NCBI RefSeq assembly: GCF_023897065.1
Contig: NZ_JAMHIV010000020.1
Location: 124,001-188,000 of the forward strand
DNA length: 64,000 bases
Origin: Crossiella sp. SN42
GTDB taxonomy: Bacteria > Actinomycetota > Actinomycetes > Mycobacteriales > Pseudonocardiaceae
Reading direction: 5' to 3'
Part shown: positions 23,518 through 31,157 of the stretch, piece by piece
How the letters are laid out: each line of letters begins with the position of its first letter
How positions within the stretch are numbered: the first letter of the stretch is position 1
Translations under genes and position numbers: made by a program
The notes under the pieces: model-generated
Databases searched by the model: none
What the model was told of the DNA's origin: nothing
Seen by the model: the letters and a program-made list of their open reading frames with translations, nothing else

Positions 23518-24879
23518 ATGGACGATGCGCTGCGCGGTGCGCTGACCGGGCTGGCGGAGAATCCCGCGGCGCCACCGGACGTGCTGCTCCGGCTGGCCGC
23601 TGAACCATTGGCCGCGTCGCGGATGGCTTGGCGGGAGGCGCTGCCGGAGGAGGTGGTGGAGCGGCTGCTGGCCACCGGTGGCGTACGGGTCGCACTGGGG
23701 CTGGACAGCCGGTCGCGGTCGGAGCTGACCAGGCAGCGAATCGCGGCGCATCCGGAGGCCGGGGTTCGCGGTGCCCGCCGTACGTTCGTCGAGGACTCGA
23801 TTCGGCACGGGGTTCGGGTCGGGGTCGAGAGCCTGGCGTGGTACGCCGGTGCGGGCGGACTCCTCGGGTTGGCCCGGCACGAGGATCCGGTGTTGCGGGC
23901 AGCGGTCGCCCGGTCCTGGGAAGGCATGCCGGAGGGGGTGCGCCGGGAGTTGCTCGTCGACTCCGATCCGCGGGTCCGACAGCTGGCGGCGGGTTACCCA
24001 CATCCGCCGGTTCCCGAGGACCTGCGTTCCCTCCTGCTGGCCGATCCGGCTACCAGGAGGGAAGTGGCCGCTTACGCCGTGCTGACACCGGAGGCGGTGC
24101 GGGAGGGCCTGGCCGGTGACGAGGACCTGCGGGGCAGCATGGCGATCAACCCGACCTTGCCCGCGGCCGCGCGGGGCCGGCTGGAGGCGGATCCGAGCCC
24201 GTACGTGCGGGCCAAAGTCCTGCTCCGCCAGGACCTGTCCGAAGACCGCCGGCGGCTCGGGTACGCAGCGCTGGCCGAGGCGGGAACAGAGGAGTTCGAC
24301 GATGTCTGGATCGCGCTGACCGGATTGGAGTTCGAGCGACCGTCCTGGCTGGCGGATCTTCCGCTCGCGGACCGGGTCGGTTACCTGGACTCACCGATCC
24401 CGTGCTTCCGCCGGACCGCCGCATCGTCGCCGGACTTGCCGCCGGAGGTGTTGCGGCGCTTGGACGAGCACCCGGACGTCGAAGTGCGGCGGATCGTCGC
24501 CCGCAGGCCGGACTGCCCGGGCGAGGTGCTCGAACGACTGGTCATCGAGCACGGCGAGCACGCCAAGACCCGGCCGCTGCTCATCGAGCACCCGAACTTC
24601 CCGCCCTCGGCCTTCGCCAGGCTGGCCACCGCCACGGCACCCGACCGGCGAGCCCTTGCCGCGCACGGCGCCGAGCTGCCGGGCGTGACCCTGGCGGCCT
24701 TGGCCCGCGATCCCGAAGCGCATGTCCGTGCGGCCGCCGCCCGCAACCCGCGCACTCCGGTAGCGGCGCTGGTGGCACTGCTGGCCGACGAACCGGCAGC
24801 CGCCCAAGCCGCCGGAGCGAACCCCGGCCTGCCGGTCGCGGACATGTGCGCGGTGCTCGACCGGGCTGGTTTGCAGTGA
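23518..24879 (+). CDS. Leucine-rich-repeat-variant (LRV) repeat protein, first copy
   Basis: A 453-residue protein made of ~24-residue helical repeats, for example LTGLAENPAAPPDVLLRLAA, ASSPDLPPEVLRRLDEHPDV, VRRIVARRPDCPGEVLERLV, LIEHPNFPPSAFARLATATA and ARNPRTPVAALVALLADEPA. The NPxxPxxVLxxLA pattern is that of LRV/HEAT-like solenoids. There is no signal peptide, membrane helix or catalytic motif, so a scaffold or protein-binding role in the cytoplasm is likely. An almost collinear paralogue follows after 13 bp. The partner protein is not evident from the neighbours (APH upstream, MarR downstream). Confidence 0.78.
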   Translation: MDDALRGALTGLAENPAAPPDVLLRLAAEPLAASRMAWREALPEEVVERLLATGGVRVALGLDSRSRSELTRQRIAAHPEAGVRGARRTFVEDSIRHGVRVGVESLAWYAGAGGLLGLARHEDPVLRAAVARSWEGMPEGVRRELLVDSDPRVRQLAAGYPHPPVPEDLRSLLLADPATRREVAAYAVLTPEAVREGLAGDEDLRGSMAINPTLPAAARGRLEADPSPYVRAKVLLRQDLSEDRRRLGYAALAEAGTEEFDDVWIALTGLEFERPSWLADLPLADRVGYLDSPIPCFRRTAASSPDLPPEVLRRLDEHPDVEVRRIVARRPDCPGEVLERLVIEHGEHAKTRPLLIEHPNFPPSAFARLATATAPDRRALAAHGAELPGVTLAALARDPEAHVRAAAARNPRTPVAALVALLADEPAAAQAAGANPGLPVADMCAVLDRAGLQ

Positions 24880-24892
24880 GGGGGAACAGCTG

Positions 24893-26230
24893 ATGCACGG
24901 CGCGCTGACCGGACTCGCGGAGAACCCCGCGGCGCCACCGGACGTGCTGTTCCGCCTTGCCGCTGAGCCCTCGGTCGCGGGCCGCCTGGCCTGGCGGCGG
25001 GAGCTGCCCGATCCGGTGGTCGAGTGGCTGCTCGCGCACGACGACCCGGACATCGCCTTCGCCCTGGACTCCCCGTTCCAGTCCGAGACCACGCGGCAGC
25101 GCATCGCCACCCACCCGGACCCCCGGATCCGCGAGTCACGCCGGACCAGCATTGAGGACGACATCCGCAACGGTGACTGGGTGACGTCGGCGGATCTCGA
25201 GTTCTACGGCGGGCTGGTCACCCTGGCCCGGCACCAGGATCCGGTGTTGCGGGCGGCGGTGGCGCGGTCTTGGGTGGAGATGCCTGAGGAGCTGCGGCGG
25301 GAGTTGCTGCTCGACCCGGATCCCGCGGTCCGGGAGCTGGCCGCGGGGGAGGCGCATCCGCCGGTGCCCGCGGATCTGCTGCCCCGGTTGCTGGCCGATG
25401 GGGCCACCCGGCAGCGGGTGGCGGCCTACGCGCCGTTGACGCCGGCGGCGGTGCGGGACTGCCTGGCCGGGGACGAGGACCTGCGGGCCGAGCTGGCGGT
25501 CAACCCGGAGCTGCCGCGGGCGGCGCGGGATCAGCTGGCCGCGGATCCGAGTCCGTGGGTGCGGGCCAAGGTGCTGCTCCGCCGGGACCTGGCCGTGGAC
25601 GACCGCGAGCGGTTGTACCGGGAGCTGGTGGCCGCGCAGCGGGAGGAGCACGACGAGGTGCGGTTCGCGCTGGACAACCTGGAGCACGACCGGCCGTCCT
25701 GGCTCGCGGAGCTGCCCCTGGAAGACCGGATCGGGTACCTGGACTCGTCGATCGCGTGTTTCCGGCGGGCCGCCGCGTCTTCGCCGGATCTGCCGCCGGA
25801 GGTGTTGCGGCGCTTGGACGAGCACCCGGATGTCGAGGTGCGGCGGATCGTCGCGCGCCGGCCGGACTGCCCCGGTGAGGTGCTCGCGACGCTGGTCATC
25901 GAACATGGTGAGCGGCGGGAGGAGCCGTTGCTGGTGCGGCATCCGAACTTCCCGGCTGAGGTGTTGCCCCGGCTGGCCGCTGCCGCGCAGCCGCACCGGC
26001 GGGCGCTGGCCGCGGCCCGTGACGACCTACCTGAGGAGTGCCTGGTGCGGCTGGCCCGTGATCCAGCGGCGTCCGTGCGGGTGGCGGCGGCCCAGCACCC
26101 GCGGATTCCGTTGGCGGAGTTGGACAACTTGCTCAGTGACGTTGAGGTTGAGGTGGTGGAGGTGGCCGCGGCGAACCCGGTGCTGCCAGTGGCGGCCATG
26201 CGGGCGTTGCTGGACCGGGCGGGGTTGTAG
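24893..26230 (+). CDS. Leucine-rich-repeat-variant (LRV) repeat protein, second copy
   Basis: A 445-residue paralogue of the preceding gene with the same order of repeats and long identical stretches (GALTGLAENPAAPPDVL, LPPEVLRRLDEHPDVEVRRI, VARRPDCPGEVL). ATG 24893 follows GGGGAACAGCTG and lies 13 bp after the first copy's stop; its TAG overlaps the MarR start codon, so the three genes form an operon. Divergence is concentrated in residues facing out between repeats (DRPSWLAELPLEDRIGYLDSSIACF versus ERPSWLADLPLADRVGYLDSPIPCF are near-identical, while 40-95 differ more). A tandem duplication with retained fold, possibly different partners, is inferred. Confidence 0.78.
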   Translation: MHGALTGLAENPAAPPDVLFRLAAEPSVAGRLAWRRELPDPVVEWLLAHDDPDIAFALDSPFQSETTRQRIATHPDPRIRESRRTSIEDDIRNGDWVTSADLEFYGGLVTLARHQDPVLRAAVARSWVEMPEELRRELLLDPDPAVRELAAGEAHPPVPADLLPRLLADGATRQRVAAYAPLTPAAVRDCLAGDEDLRAELAVNPELPRAARDQLAADPSPWVRAKVLLRRDLAVDDRERLYRELVAAQREEHDEVRFALDNLEHDRPSWLAELPLEDRIGYLDSSIACFRRAAASSPDLPPEVLRRLDEHPDVEVRRIVARRPDCPGEVLATLVIEHGERREEPLLVRHPNFPAEVLPRLAAAAQPHRRALAAARDDLPEECLVRLARDPAASVRVAAAQHPRIPLAELDNLLSDVEVEVVEVAAANPVLPVAAMRALLDRAGL

Positions 26231-26718
26231 TGGAGCCGGAGATCACCACCGCGGCGCAGGCGGCCGCGGATGAGCGGGTGGTGGCGTTCGGGCGGTTGCT
26301 GGGCGCGGCGAACCGGCTGGAGCACATCCTGGGGCGGGAGATCGAGGCCGAGTTCGGCATCAGCCACGTCATGTTCGAGGTGCTGCTGATCCTGGGACGG
26401 GCCGGGGCGCCGGGGCTGCCGATGCGGCGGATCGCCCAGGAACAGGTGCTCACCACCGGGGGTGCGACCCGGCTGGTGGACCGGATGGTGCGTGCCGGGC
26501 TGGTGGAACGGGTGGCCGAGCCGGGGGACCGGCGGGTGCAGCTGGTGCGGCTGACCGAGCTGGGGGAGCGGACCGCGGTGGCGGCGGCGCGCAAGCACGC
26601 GCGCAACGTGCAGCGGCTGTTCCTGGACGTGCTGCCACCGGAGCAGCGGGAGCTGTTCAAGGCGCAGCTGCGGCTGGTCAGCCACGCGGCCAGGGACGCG
26701 CTGCCGCCGCTGGGTTGA
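26230..26718 (+). CDS. MarR-family transcriptional regulator
   Basis: A 162-residue protein starting at GTG 26230, which shares one base with the preceding stop. The winged HTH is classical: FGISHVMFEVLLILGRAGA, MRRIAQEQVLTTGGATRLVDRMVRAGLVERVAEPGDRRVQLVRLTELG (recognition helix and DRR wing). Helices at both ends dimerise. It is translationally linked to the LRV pair and lies 36 bp upstream of a DsbA-like oxidoreductase, with a short palindrome in between that could be its operator. Oxidative or xenobiotic sensing is only a guess from the neighbour. Confidence 0.9.
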   Translation: MEPEITTAAQAAADERVVAFGRLLGAANRLEHILGREIEAEFGISHVMFEVLLILGRAGAPGLPMRRIAQEQVLTTGGATRLVDRMVRAGLVERVAEPGDRRVQLVRLTELGERTAVAAARKHARNVQRLFLDVLPPEQRELFKAQLRLVSHAARDALPPLG

Positions 26719-26729
26719 AAACCGAACAT

Positions 26730-26741
26730 CTGACTCGTCAG
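26730..26741. promoter_or_regulatory. Candidate MarR operator upstream of the DsbA-like gene
   Basis: CTGAC-TC-GTCAG is a perfect 5+5 palindrome placed 14 bp before the GTG of the downstream gene, next to TAACCT, a possible -10 element. Its position fits repression by the MarR protein encoded just upstream. The 10 matched bases are few, so this is tentative. Confidence 0.4.
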
Positions 26742-26754
26742 CTAACCTGATCGG

Positions 26755-27372
26755 GTGACTGTGCGGCTGGTGTACGTGCTGGATGCCTACTGCGGGTGGT
26801 CCTACGGGTTCGCCCGGACCATGGCGGAGGTGACCGCCGAACATCCCGAACTGCCGGTGGAGGTGGTCTCCGGCGGGCTGTTCACCGGGGCCCGGCGGCG
26901 GCCGATCGGCGAGTTCGGTTTCATCCGGGAGGCCAACGCGCGGCTCACCGAGGTCACCGGGGTCACCTTCGGCGCGGGGTTCGAGCGGCTGCTGGAGGCG
27001 GGGGAGTTCGTGATGGACTCCGAGGCGGCCGCGCGCGGGGTCGCCGCGCTGCGCGCGCTGGCGCCGGAGCGGGCGGTCGAGCTGGTCGCCCGGCTCCAGG
27101 ACGCCTTCTACCAGCACGGCGAGAGCCTGTCCGAGCCCGCCACCTACCGCGGCCTGGCCGAACGGGCCGGGCTGGATCCGGACCTGCTGGTGGCCGCGTT
27201 CGCCTCGGCCAACGCGGCGGCCGAGGCGGCGGCGGACTTCCGCTGCGCGCAGGAGCTGGGCGTGCAGGGCTTTCCGACGCTGCTCGCGGTGGACGGCGAG
27301 CGGGCCGCGACCCTGGCGGTGGGGCATGCCAGCACCGAGGAGGTCATCCGCCGGCTGGCGGCGCTGCGCTGA
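26755..27372 (+). CDS. DsbA-family (FrnE-like) thioredoxin-fold protein
   Basis: A 205-residue protein from GTG 26755 with no RBS, possibly leaderless. VYVLDAYCGWSYGFARTM holds the active-site position as CGWS, so the second cysteine of CxxC is Ser. Such monothiol variants are common in the FrnE/DsbA branch and act as isomerases or glutathione/mycothiol-transferase-like enzymes. The helical insertion (residues ~60-160) and cis-Pro loop QGFPTLLAVDGE complete the fold. No signal peptide, so cytoplasmic. Its 3' end overlaps by 29 bp the convergent membrane-protein gene. Confidence 0.85.
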   Translation: MTVRLVYVLDAYCGWSYGFARTMAEVTAEHPELPVEVVSGGLFTGARRRPIGEFGFIREANARLTEVTGVTFGAGFERLLEAGEFVMDSEAAARGVAALRALAPERAVELVARLQDAFYQHGESLSEPATYRGLAERAGLDPDLLVAAFASANAAAEAAADFRCAQELGVQGFPTLLAVDGERAATLAVGHASTEEVIRRLAALR

Positions 27373-27769
27373 GCCGCCGCCGGTTGACCAGCCCGGCGGC
27401 CAGCACCGCCAGCCACACCACGGCCAGCGCGATCACCAGGCCCAGCAACACGTTCCGGTCGTGCAAGCCGGGGTTGACGAACGGGGCGAAGCTCCGCCAC
27501 AGCCACGGCACGGACAGCGCGGTCAGCACCGCCGAGACCACCAGCCCGGTCACCACCGGCGTGCGCCAGGCCCGGCCGACCCGCTGACTGATCACCAGGC
27601 CCACCAGGCCGACCACCGGGGCGACCACCGCGTCGTGCAGCAGCGGCCCGCCGATCAACCAGCCGCCCAGCGAGACGGTGTTCCCGACGGAGTCCAGCAG
27701 CAAGGGCAGCAACAGGAACCCGCCCCAGCCGAGCAGTCCCACGCCTGCCGCACCCAGCACCCACCTCAT
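27344..27769 (-). CDS. Small integral membrane protein in the molybdopterin/glycosyltransferase cluster
   Basis: A 141-residue protein starting at ATG 27769 that overlaps the oxidoreductase stop by 4 bp. Four membrane helices are evident: VLGAAGVGLLGWGGFLLLPLLL, LLHDAVVAPVVGLVGLVIS, TPVVTGLVVSAVLTALSVPWL and LLGLVIALAVVWLAVLAAGLV. I do not recognise the family. Last gene of the overlapping minus-strand cluster; a membrane partner for the molybdopterin oxidoreductase (electron transfer or anchoring) is a reasonable guess, but it has no haem-ligating His pairs. Confidence 0.72.
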   Translation of the reverse strand: MRWVLGAAGVGLLGWGGFLLLPLLLDSVGNTVSLGGWLIGGPLLHDAVVAPVVGLVGLVISQRVGRAWRTPVVTGLVVSAVLTALSVPWLWRSFAPFVNPGLHDRNVLLGLVIALAVVWLAVLAAGLVNRRRLSAAPPAGG

Positions 27770-28869
27770 CCGGTCACCACCAGTCGGCCGACCCACTTGG
27801 TCTGCAACACCCCTGGCCGGCTCGGCGCGATGATCCGGCACGGATAGCCGTGGTCCAAGTCCAGCTCCTCGCCGTTGAGCCGCAACGCCAGCAGTGTCAA
27901 CGGATCGCGCGCGTGCGCGGCGGGCAGCTCGCTGACCCGGTACGCGCCGCCCTGCTCCAGCGACTCCACCCGCACCGCCGCCTGCGGTCCGGCGCCGACG
28001 CTGCCGATCAGGTCGGTGATCCGGACGCCGGTCCAGGTCGCGGACTGGCTCCAGCCCTCCACACAGGCGATCGGGAGCTCCGCGGTGGTCTGCGGCAGCG
28101 CGGTCAGCTCGGCCAGGCTGAGCCTGCGCGAGCCGCCGGGCCCGGTGACCTCCAGCCGCCAGGCATCGGTGATCCGGCCGACCCCGGCGGCGGTGGCGGT
28201 CCGGTTGACCGGAAGCCCTTGCGGGCCACGGGTGGACCGCCAGCCGAGGAAGGAAACCCCTTGCAGGCCAGGGACGGTGGCCCCCGCGGTGGCCAGTGCC
28301 GCCGCGCCCGCGGCCAGGCCGGTGCTGCGCAGGAACGCCCGCCGGGACAGGCCTGCCGCGGCTTCCTGTTGCAGGCCAACGGGTGTGCTCAGCGACTCGC
28401 GGATGATGGGCAGTTTCACCGCGATGTGCAGCAGTAGCGTGCCGACCGCGATCCAGGCCACCGCGTAGTGCGCGGTGACGAAGTAGAACCCCCACGGGTA
28501 GTTCTGCGCCACGTTGAACAACCCGGTGGCCAGCTGGAAGAACGCGGCGGCGAGCAGGGCCAGAATCGAAACCCGCTCCAGCGCGTGCGGCAGCGAGCGG
28601 ATCGCGGGTTTGGCGAACAGCTTGGGGTAGACCGTCCAGAGTTTGGCCACCAGCAACGGGATCGAGACGATGCCGCTGATCACGTGCACCCCCTGGTTGA
28701 CCCGGAACAGGTTCACCGGCCGGGTCGGCCAGCTGAACCAGGCGGGCGGGTGCTGGATCCCGTGGCTCAGCAACCCGGTCACGAAGCACAGCCCGAACGC
28801 GATGCCCAGCCACCGCCCGATCCGGCTGGTCACCCTGGCATCGTGCGCGGCACCACGGAACTCAGGCAT
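27766..28869 (-). CDS. Membrane-anchored molybdopterin-dependent oxidoreductase with cytochrome b-like N-terminus
   Basis: A 367-residue two-part protein from ATG 28869. Residues ~20-155 contain about four membrane helices with histidines at helix positions (LLSHGIQHPPAWF, QGVHVISGIVSI, FVTAHYAVAWIAV, LLLHIAVKLP), a b-type cytochrome pattern. A second Tat-like signal SRRAFLRSTGLAAGAAALATAGA follows, then an extracytoplasmic sulfite-oxidase/MsrP-like Moco domain in which Cys of IACVEGWSQSATWTGVRI ligates Mo. Fusion of membrane haem protein and SUOX-fold domain suggests a self-contained quinone-linked reductase. It overlaps neighbours on both sides in the glycosyltransferase cluster, so the substrate may be an envelope sugar or lipid. 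Confidence 0.85.
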   Translation of the reverse strand: MPEFRGAAHDARVTSRIGRWLGIAFGLCFVTGLLSHGIQHPPAWFSWPTRPVNLFRVNQGVHVISGIVSIPLLVAKLWTVYPKLFAKPAIRSLPHALERVSILALLAAAFFQLATGLFNVAQNYPWGFYFVTAHYAVAWIAVGTLLLHIAVKLPIIRESLSTPVGLQQEAAAGLSRRAFLRSTGLAAGAAALATAGATVPGLQGVSFLGWRSTRGPQGLPVNRTATAAGVGRITDAWRLEVTGPGGSRRLSLAELTALPQTTAELPIACVEGWSQSATWTGVRITDLIGSVGAGPQAAVRVESLEQGGAYRVSELPAAHARDPLTLLALRLNGEELDLDHGYPCRIIAPSRPGVLQTKWVGRLVVTG

Positions 28870-29476
28870 CGATGACCTCCTTGCGCAGCAACGCGAACCA
28901 GCGCCCGCCGTGCTCGATGAGCTCCCGCACCCGGAACCCGCTGACCACCGCCAGCAGCCCGACCGCGTCCGCCCCGACCCAGGCCCAGTCAAAGGCCGCC
29001 CCGGTCAGCCGCACCCGTTCCCGCCGCAACCCGGTGCCCGGCGGGTCGACCTCGGCCATGGCCAGCCCGCCCGGCGCGAGCAGCCGGTGCACGCGGCGCA
29101 GCAGCACCACCGGATCGCCGCCGATGCCGATGTTGCCGTCCGCCAACAGGACCTGCTGCCAGCGGCCCTCGGCGGGCAGCCTGCCGAAGATGTCCCGGCA
29201 CAGCGCCACACCGCCACGGGCCGCGGTGAGCCGGACCGCGACGGGCGAGCTGTCCACGCCGAGGGCGACCACACCGCGATGACTCAGCGCGGCGACCAGG
29301 CGACCGGGGCCGCAGCCGAGGTCGAGCACGGGGCCGGTGCAGCGGCGCAGGAGCTGTTCGTCGGCGGGGCTGGGCGCGGCGGACCAGCGGTCGATGGGCA
29401 GGCTGAGGCGGCGGCCGTCGGGGAGGTGCAGGGTGTCGGTGGCGCCGAGCAGAGCGGCGTCGAACTCGCCGCTCAC
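28862..29476 (-). CDS. Class I SAM-dependent methyltransferase
   Basis: A 204-residue protein from GTG 29476. TGPVLDLGCGPGRLVAALSHRGVVALGVDSSPVAVRL contains motif I and the acidic loop, and LLRRVHRLLAPGGLAMAEVDPPG is the post-III region of small-molecule methyltransferases. It overlaps the DUF2064 gene by 4 bp and the oxidoreductase by 8 bp, so it is translationally coupled to both. The acceptor molecule is unknown; a sugar or lipid intermediate made by the adjacent transferases is plausible. Confidence 0.86.
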   Translation of the reverse strand: MSGEFDAALLGATDTLHLPDGRRLSLPIDRWSAAPSPADEQLLRRCTGPVLDLGCGPGRLVAALSHRGVVALGVDSSPVAVRLTAARGGVALCRDIFGRLPAEGRWQQVLLADGNIGIGGDPVVLLRRVHRLLAPGGLAMAEVDPPGTGLRRERVRLTGAAFDWAWVGADAVGLLAVVSGFRVRELIEHGGRWFALLRKEVIDA

Positions 29477-30351
29477 CGGGGCACCCCGGCCCGGATCACC
29501 GCGGCGGGGGCACTCGCCTGCCCCGGCCCAGCGGTGCGGGCAACGGAAGCCCTCGCCCCCGGCCCAGCTGTGCTTGTCACAGAAGCCGCCGCCCCTGGCC
29601 CAGCTGTGTCGGTCACAGAAACCGCCGCCCCCAGCCCCGCTGTGCCGGCCACGAAAGCCCCAGCCCCCGCCGCAGCGGTGCCCGCCGTCGCCCTGCCCGG
29701 CCCGCCCGTCGCCGCGGCCACCGCCCGCGCGAACCGGGACCCCGGCATGCCGCAGGCCACCGCGACCGCGTCCACCATGGTGTCCACATCGGACAGTTCC
29801 GGCGCAAGTCGCACGACCAGCCCCCGTTCCCGCAACGCCGCCAGCGTCCGCGCCCCGGTGTCCGCCCGCGACATGGGCACCCCGCCCAGCACCGCCGCGT
29901 CCGCCGCCCGCCGCAACCCGAGCGCCCACCACCCGCCATCCGCCGCCGGGCCGAGCACCGCGTCCACCCCGGGTTCCGCCAGCTGCCGCAAGCACTCCGC
30001 GAACAGCGCGGGCGAGACCTGCGGGGTGTCCATCCCGACTTGCAGCACCGGCCCGCCAACCTCGCGGTGCGCGTTGGCCAGTCGCTCGCCGAAGGTCTCG
30101 CCGTGCTGGGCGAAGACCGTGCAGCCGCCCAGGATCCGGCGCAGTCCGGCCGGGTCGACCGAGCGGTCCAGGTCGCCGGTCAGCGCCACCGCCACCCGCG
30201 TGCCTGGGGTGGCGTGCGCCGCGGCCAGGGTGGCGTGCAGGCTGGCGGCGGCGATGGTGGCGGCCTGCACCGGGGTGGCCGGTGGGGTGAGGCGGGTCTT
30301 GGCCTGGCCGGGGACGGGGGCCTTGGCCACCACCAGGATCGTCGGCGTCAT
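29473..30351 (-). CDS. DUF2064 / TIGR04282-family glycosyltransferase-A-like protein with repetitive tail
   Basis: A 292-residue protein from ATG 30351. The core (residues 1-~215) is the DUF2064 nucleotidyl/glycosyltransferase-A-like fold: ILVVAKAPVPGQAKTRLTP, GMDTPQVSPALFAECL and VLGPAADGGWWALGLR. The last ~75 residues are low-complexity, five 12-residue repeats of the form TAGxGAxxSVxx encoded by a 36-bp minisatellite. The tail lies in a region that in relatives is simply absent, so it is probably an unstructured extension. Members of the family occur in clusters with GT2, methyltransferase and SUOX-fold genes, as here. Reaction unproven. Confidence 0.82.
   Translation of the reverse strand: MTPTILVVAKAPVPGQAKTRLTPPATPVQAATIAAASLHATLAAAHATPGTRVAVALTGDLDRSVDPAGLRRILGGCTVFAQHGETFGERLANAHREVGGPVLQVGMDTPQVSPALFAECLRQLAEPGVDAVLGPAADGGWWALGLRRAADAAVLGGVPMSRADTGARTLAALRERGLVVRLAPELSDVDTMVDAVAVACGMPGSRFARAVAAATGGPGRATAGTAAAGAGAFVAGTAGLGAAVSVTDTAGPGAAASVTSTAGPGARASVARTAGPGQASAPAAVIRAGVPR
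29520..29700. repeat. 36-bp tandem minisatellite (about five units) inside the DUF2064 gene
   Basis: The phase-marking GG of CCCCxGGCCCAGC recurs at 29525, 29561, 29597, 29633 and 29669, i.e. exactly every 36 bp. Units 2 and 3 are most alike (GGCCCAGCTGTG...GTCACAGAA); outer units are degenerate. The period is a multiple of three, so copy-number change keeps the frame open and only lengthens the protein tail. Confidence 0.8.
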
Positions 30352-31013
30352 CGCAGCACTCCCGTCATGTCCCTGGCCGCGCGCAGGGTGCCGCGCACCG
30401 AACCACTGACCTTGGACCTGGTGCCCGCGGCGCGGGGCAGGTAGTCGATGTCCACTTCGGACACCGACCACCCCGCCTCGGCGGCGCGGATCAACAGCTC
30501 CAGGGGATAGCCGAAGCCGCGGTCGGTGACGCCGAGGGCCAGCAGGTCCTCCCGGCGGAACGCGCGGATCGGCCCGATGTCGCGGACCTGGAGGCCGCGG
30601 CGGCGCAGCAGCCAGGCCAGCAGCGCGTTGCCCGCGCGGGCGTGCCAGGGCCACACGCCCCGGCCTGCCGGGATCCGGCGGCCCACCGCGAGCCGGGCCC
30701 GGCCGGTGGCCACCGGGGCGACCAGGGCCGGAAGCACGGTGGGGGACATGGAACCGTCGGCGTCGAGCACGCAGACGATGTCGGTGCTGGCGTGCTCGAT
30801 ACCGGTGTGCACGGCGGCCCCGTAGCCGCGGTGGGGTTCGGGCAGCACGGTCGCGCCGAGGGCGGCGGCCACCGCGGCGGTGCCGTCGGTGGAGCCGTTG
30901 TCCACCACGATCGCGCGGTATCCAGGTGGGAACTGGCTGAGCACGGCCGGCAGGGCGGCGGCCTCGTTGAGACAGGGCAGCACCACGTCCACCGCGGCGG
31001 GAACTCGGGTCAT
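30348..31013 (-). CDS. Family 2 glycosyltransferase (dolichyl-phosphate-mannose-synthase-like)
   Basis: A 221-residue GT-A enzyme from ATG 31013. VDVVLPCLNEAAALPAVL, AIVVDNGSTDGTAAVAAALGA and VCVLDADGSMSPTVLPALV (the DxD metal site) define the nucleotide-sugar domain; IGPIRAFRREDLLALGV is the acceptor motif. It has no C-terminal membrane helices, so it probably acts on the cytoplasmic face on a polyprenyl phosphate. First gene of a run of five overlapping genes (30351-27344), it would provide the lipid-linked sugar for the cluster. Confidence 0.88.
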   Translation of the reverse strand: MTRVPAAVDVVLPCLNEAAALPAVLSQFPPGYRAIVVDNGSTDGTAAVAAALGATVLPEPHRGYGAAVHTGIEHASTDIVCVLDADGSMSPTVLPALVAPVATGRARLAVGRRIPAGRGVWPWHARAGNALLAWLLRRRGLQVRDIGPIRAFRREDLLALGVTDRGFGYPLELLIRAAEAGWSVSEVDIDYLPRAAGTRSKVSGSVRGTLRAARDMTGVLR

Positions 31014-31157
31014 GACACCGGACGTTAGAACCGCCGAGCGCGGCCGGGAACCGTTGTGCTGCTTACCAAACTATGACGGGCGGCGAATTTCTTACCGAGT
31101 TGTTTCAGACCGAGAATCCACCGGGTGGCGGGTCGGTTCCGGGCCTACGGTGGCCGG

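Noticed and set aside
29520-29700. 36-bp periodic repeats considered as a CRISPR array
   Set aside because: There are no unique spacers between the units; they are contiguous, in frame and lie inside the DUF2064 gene.
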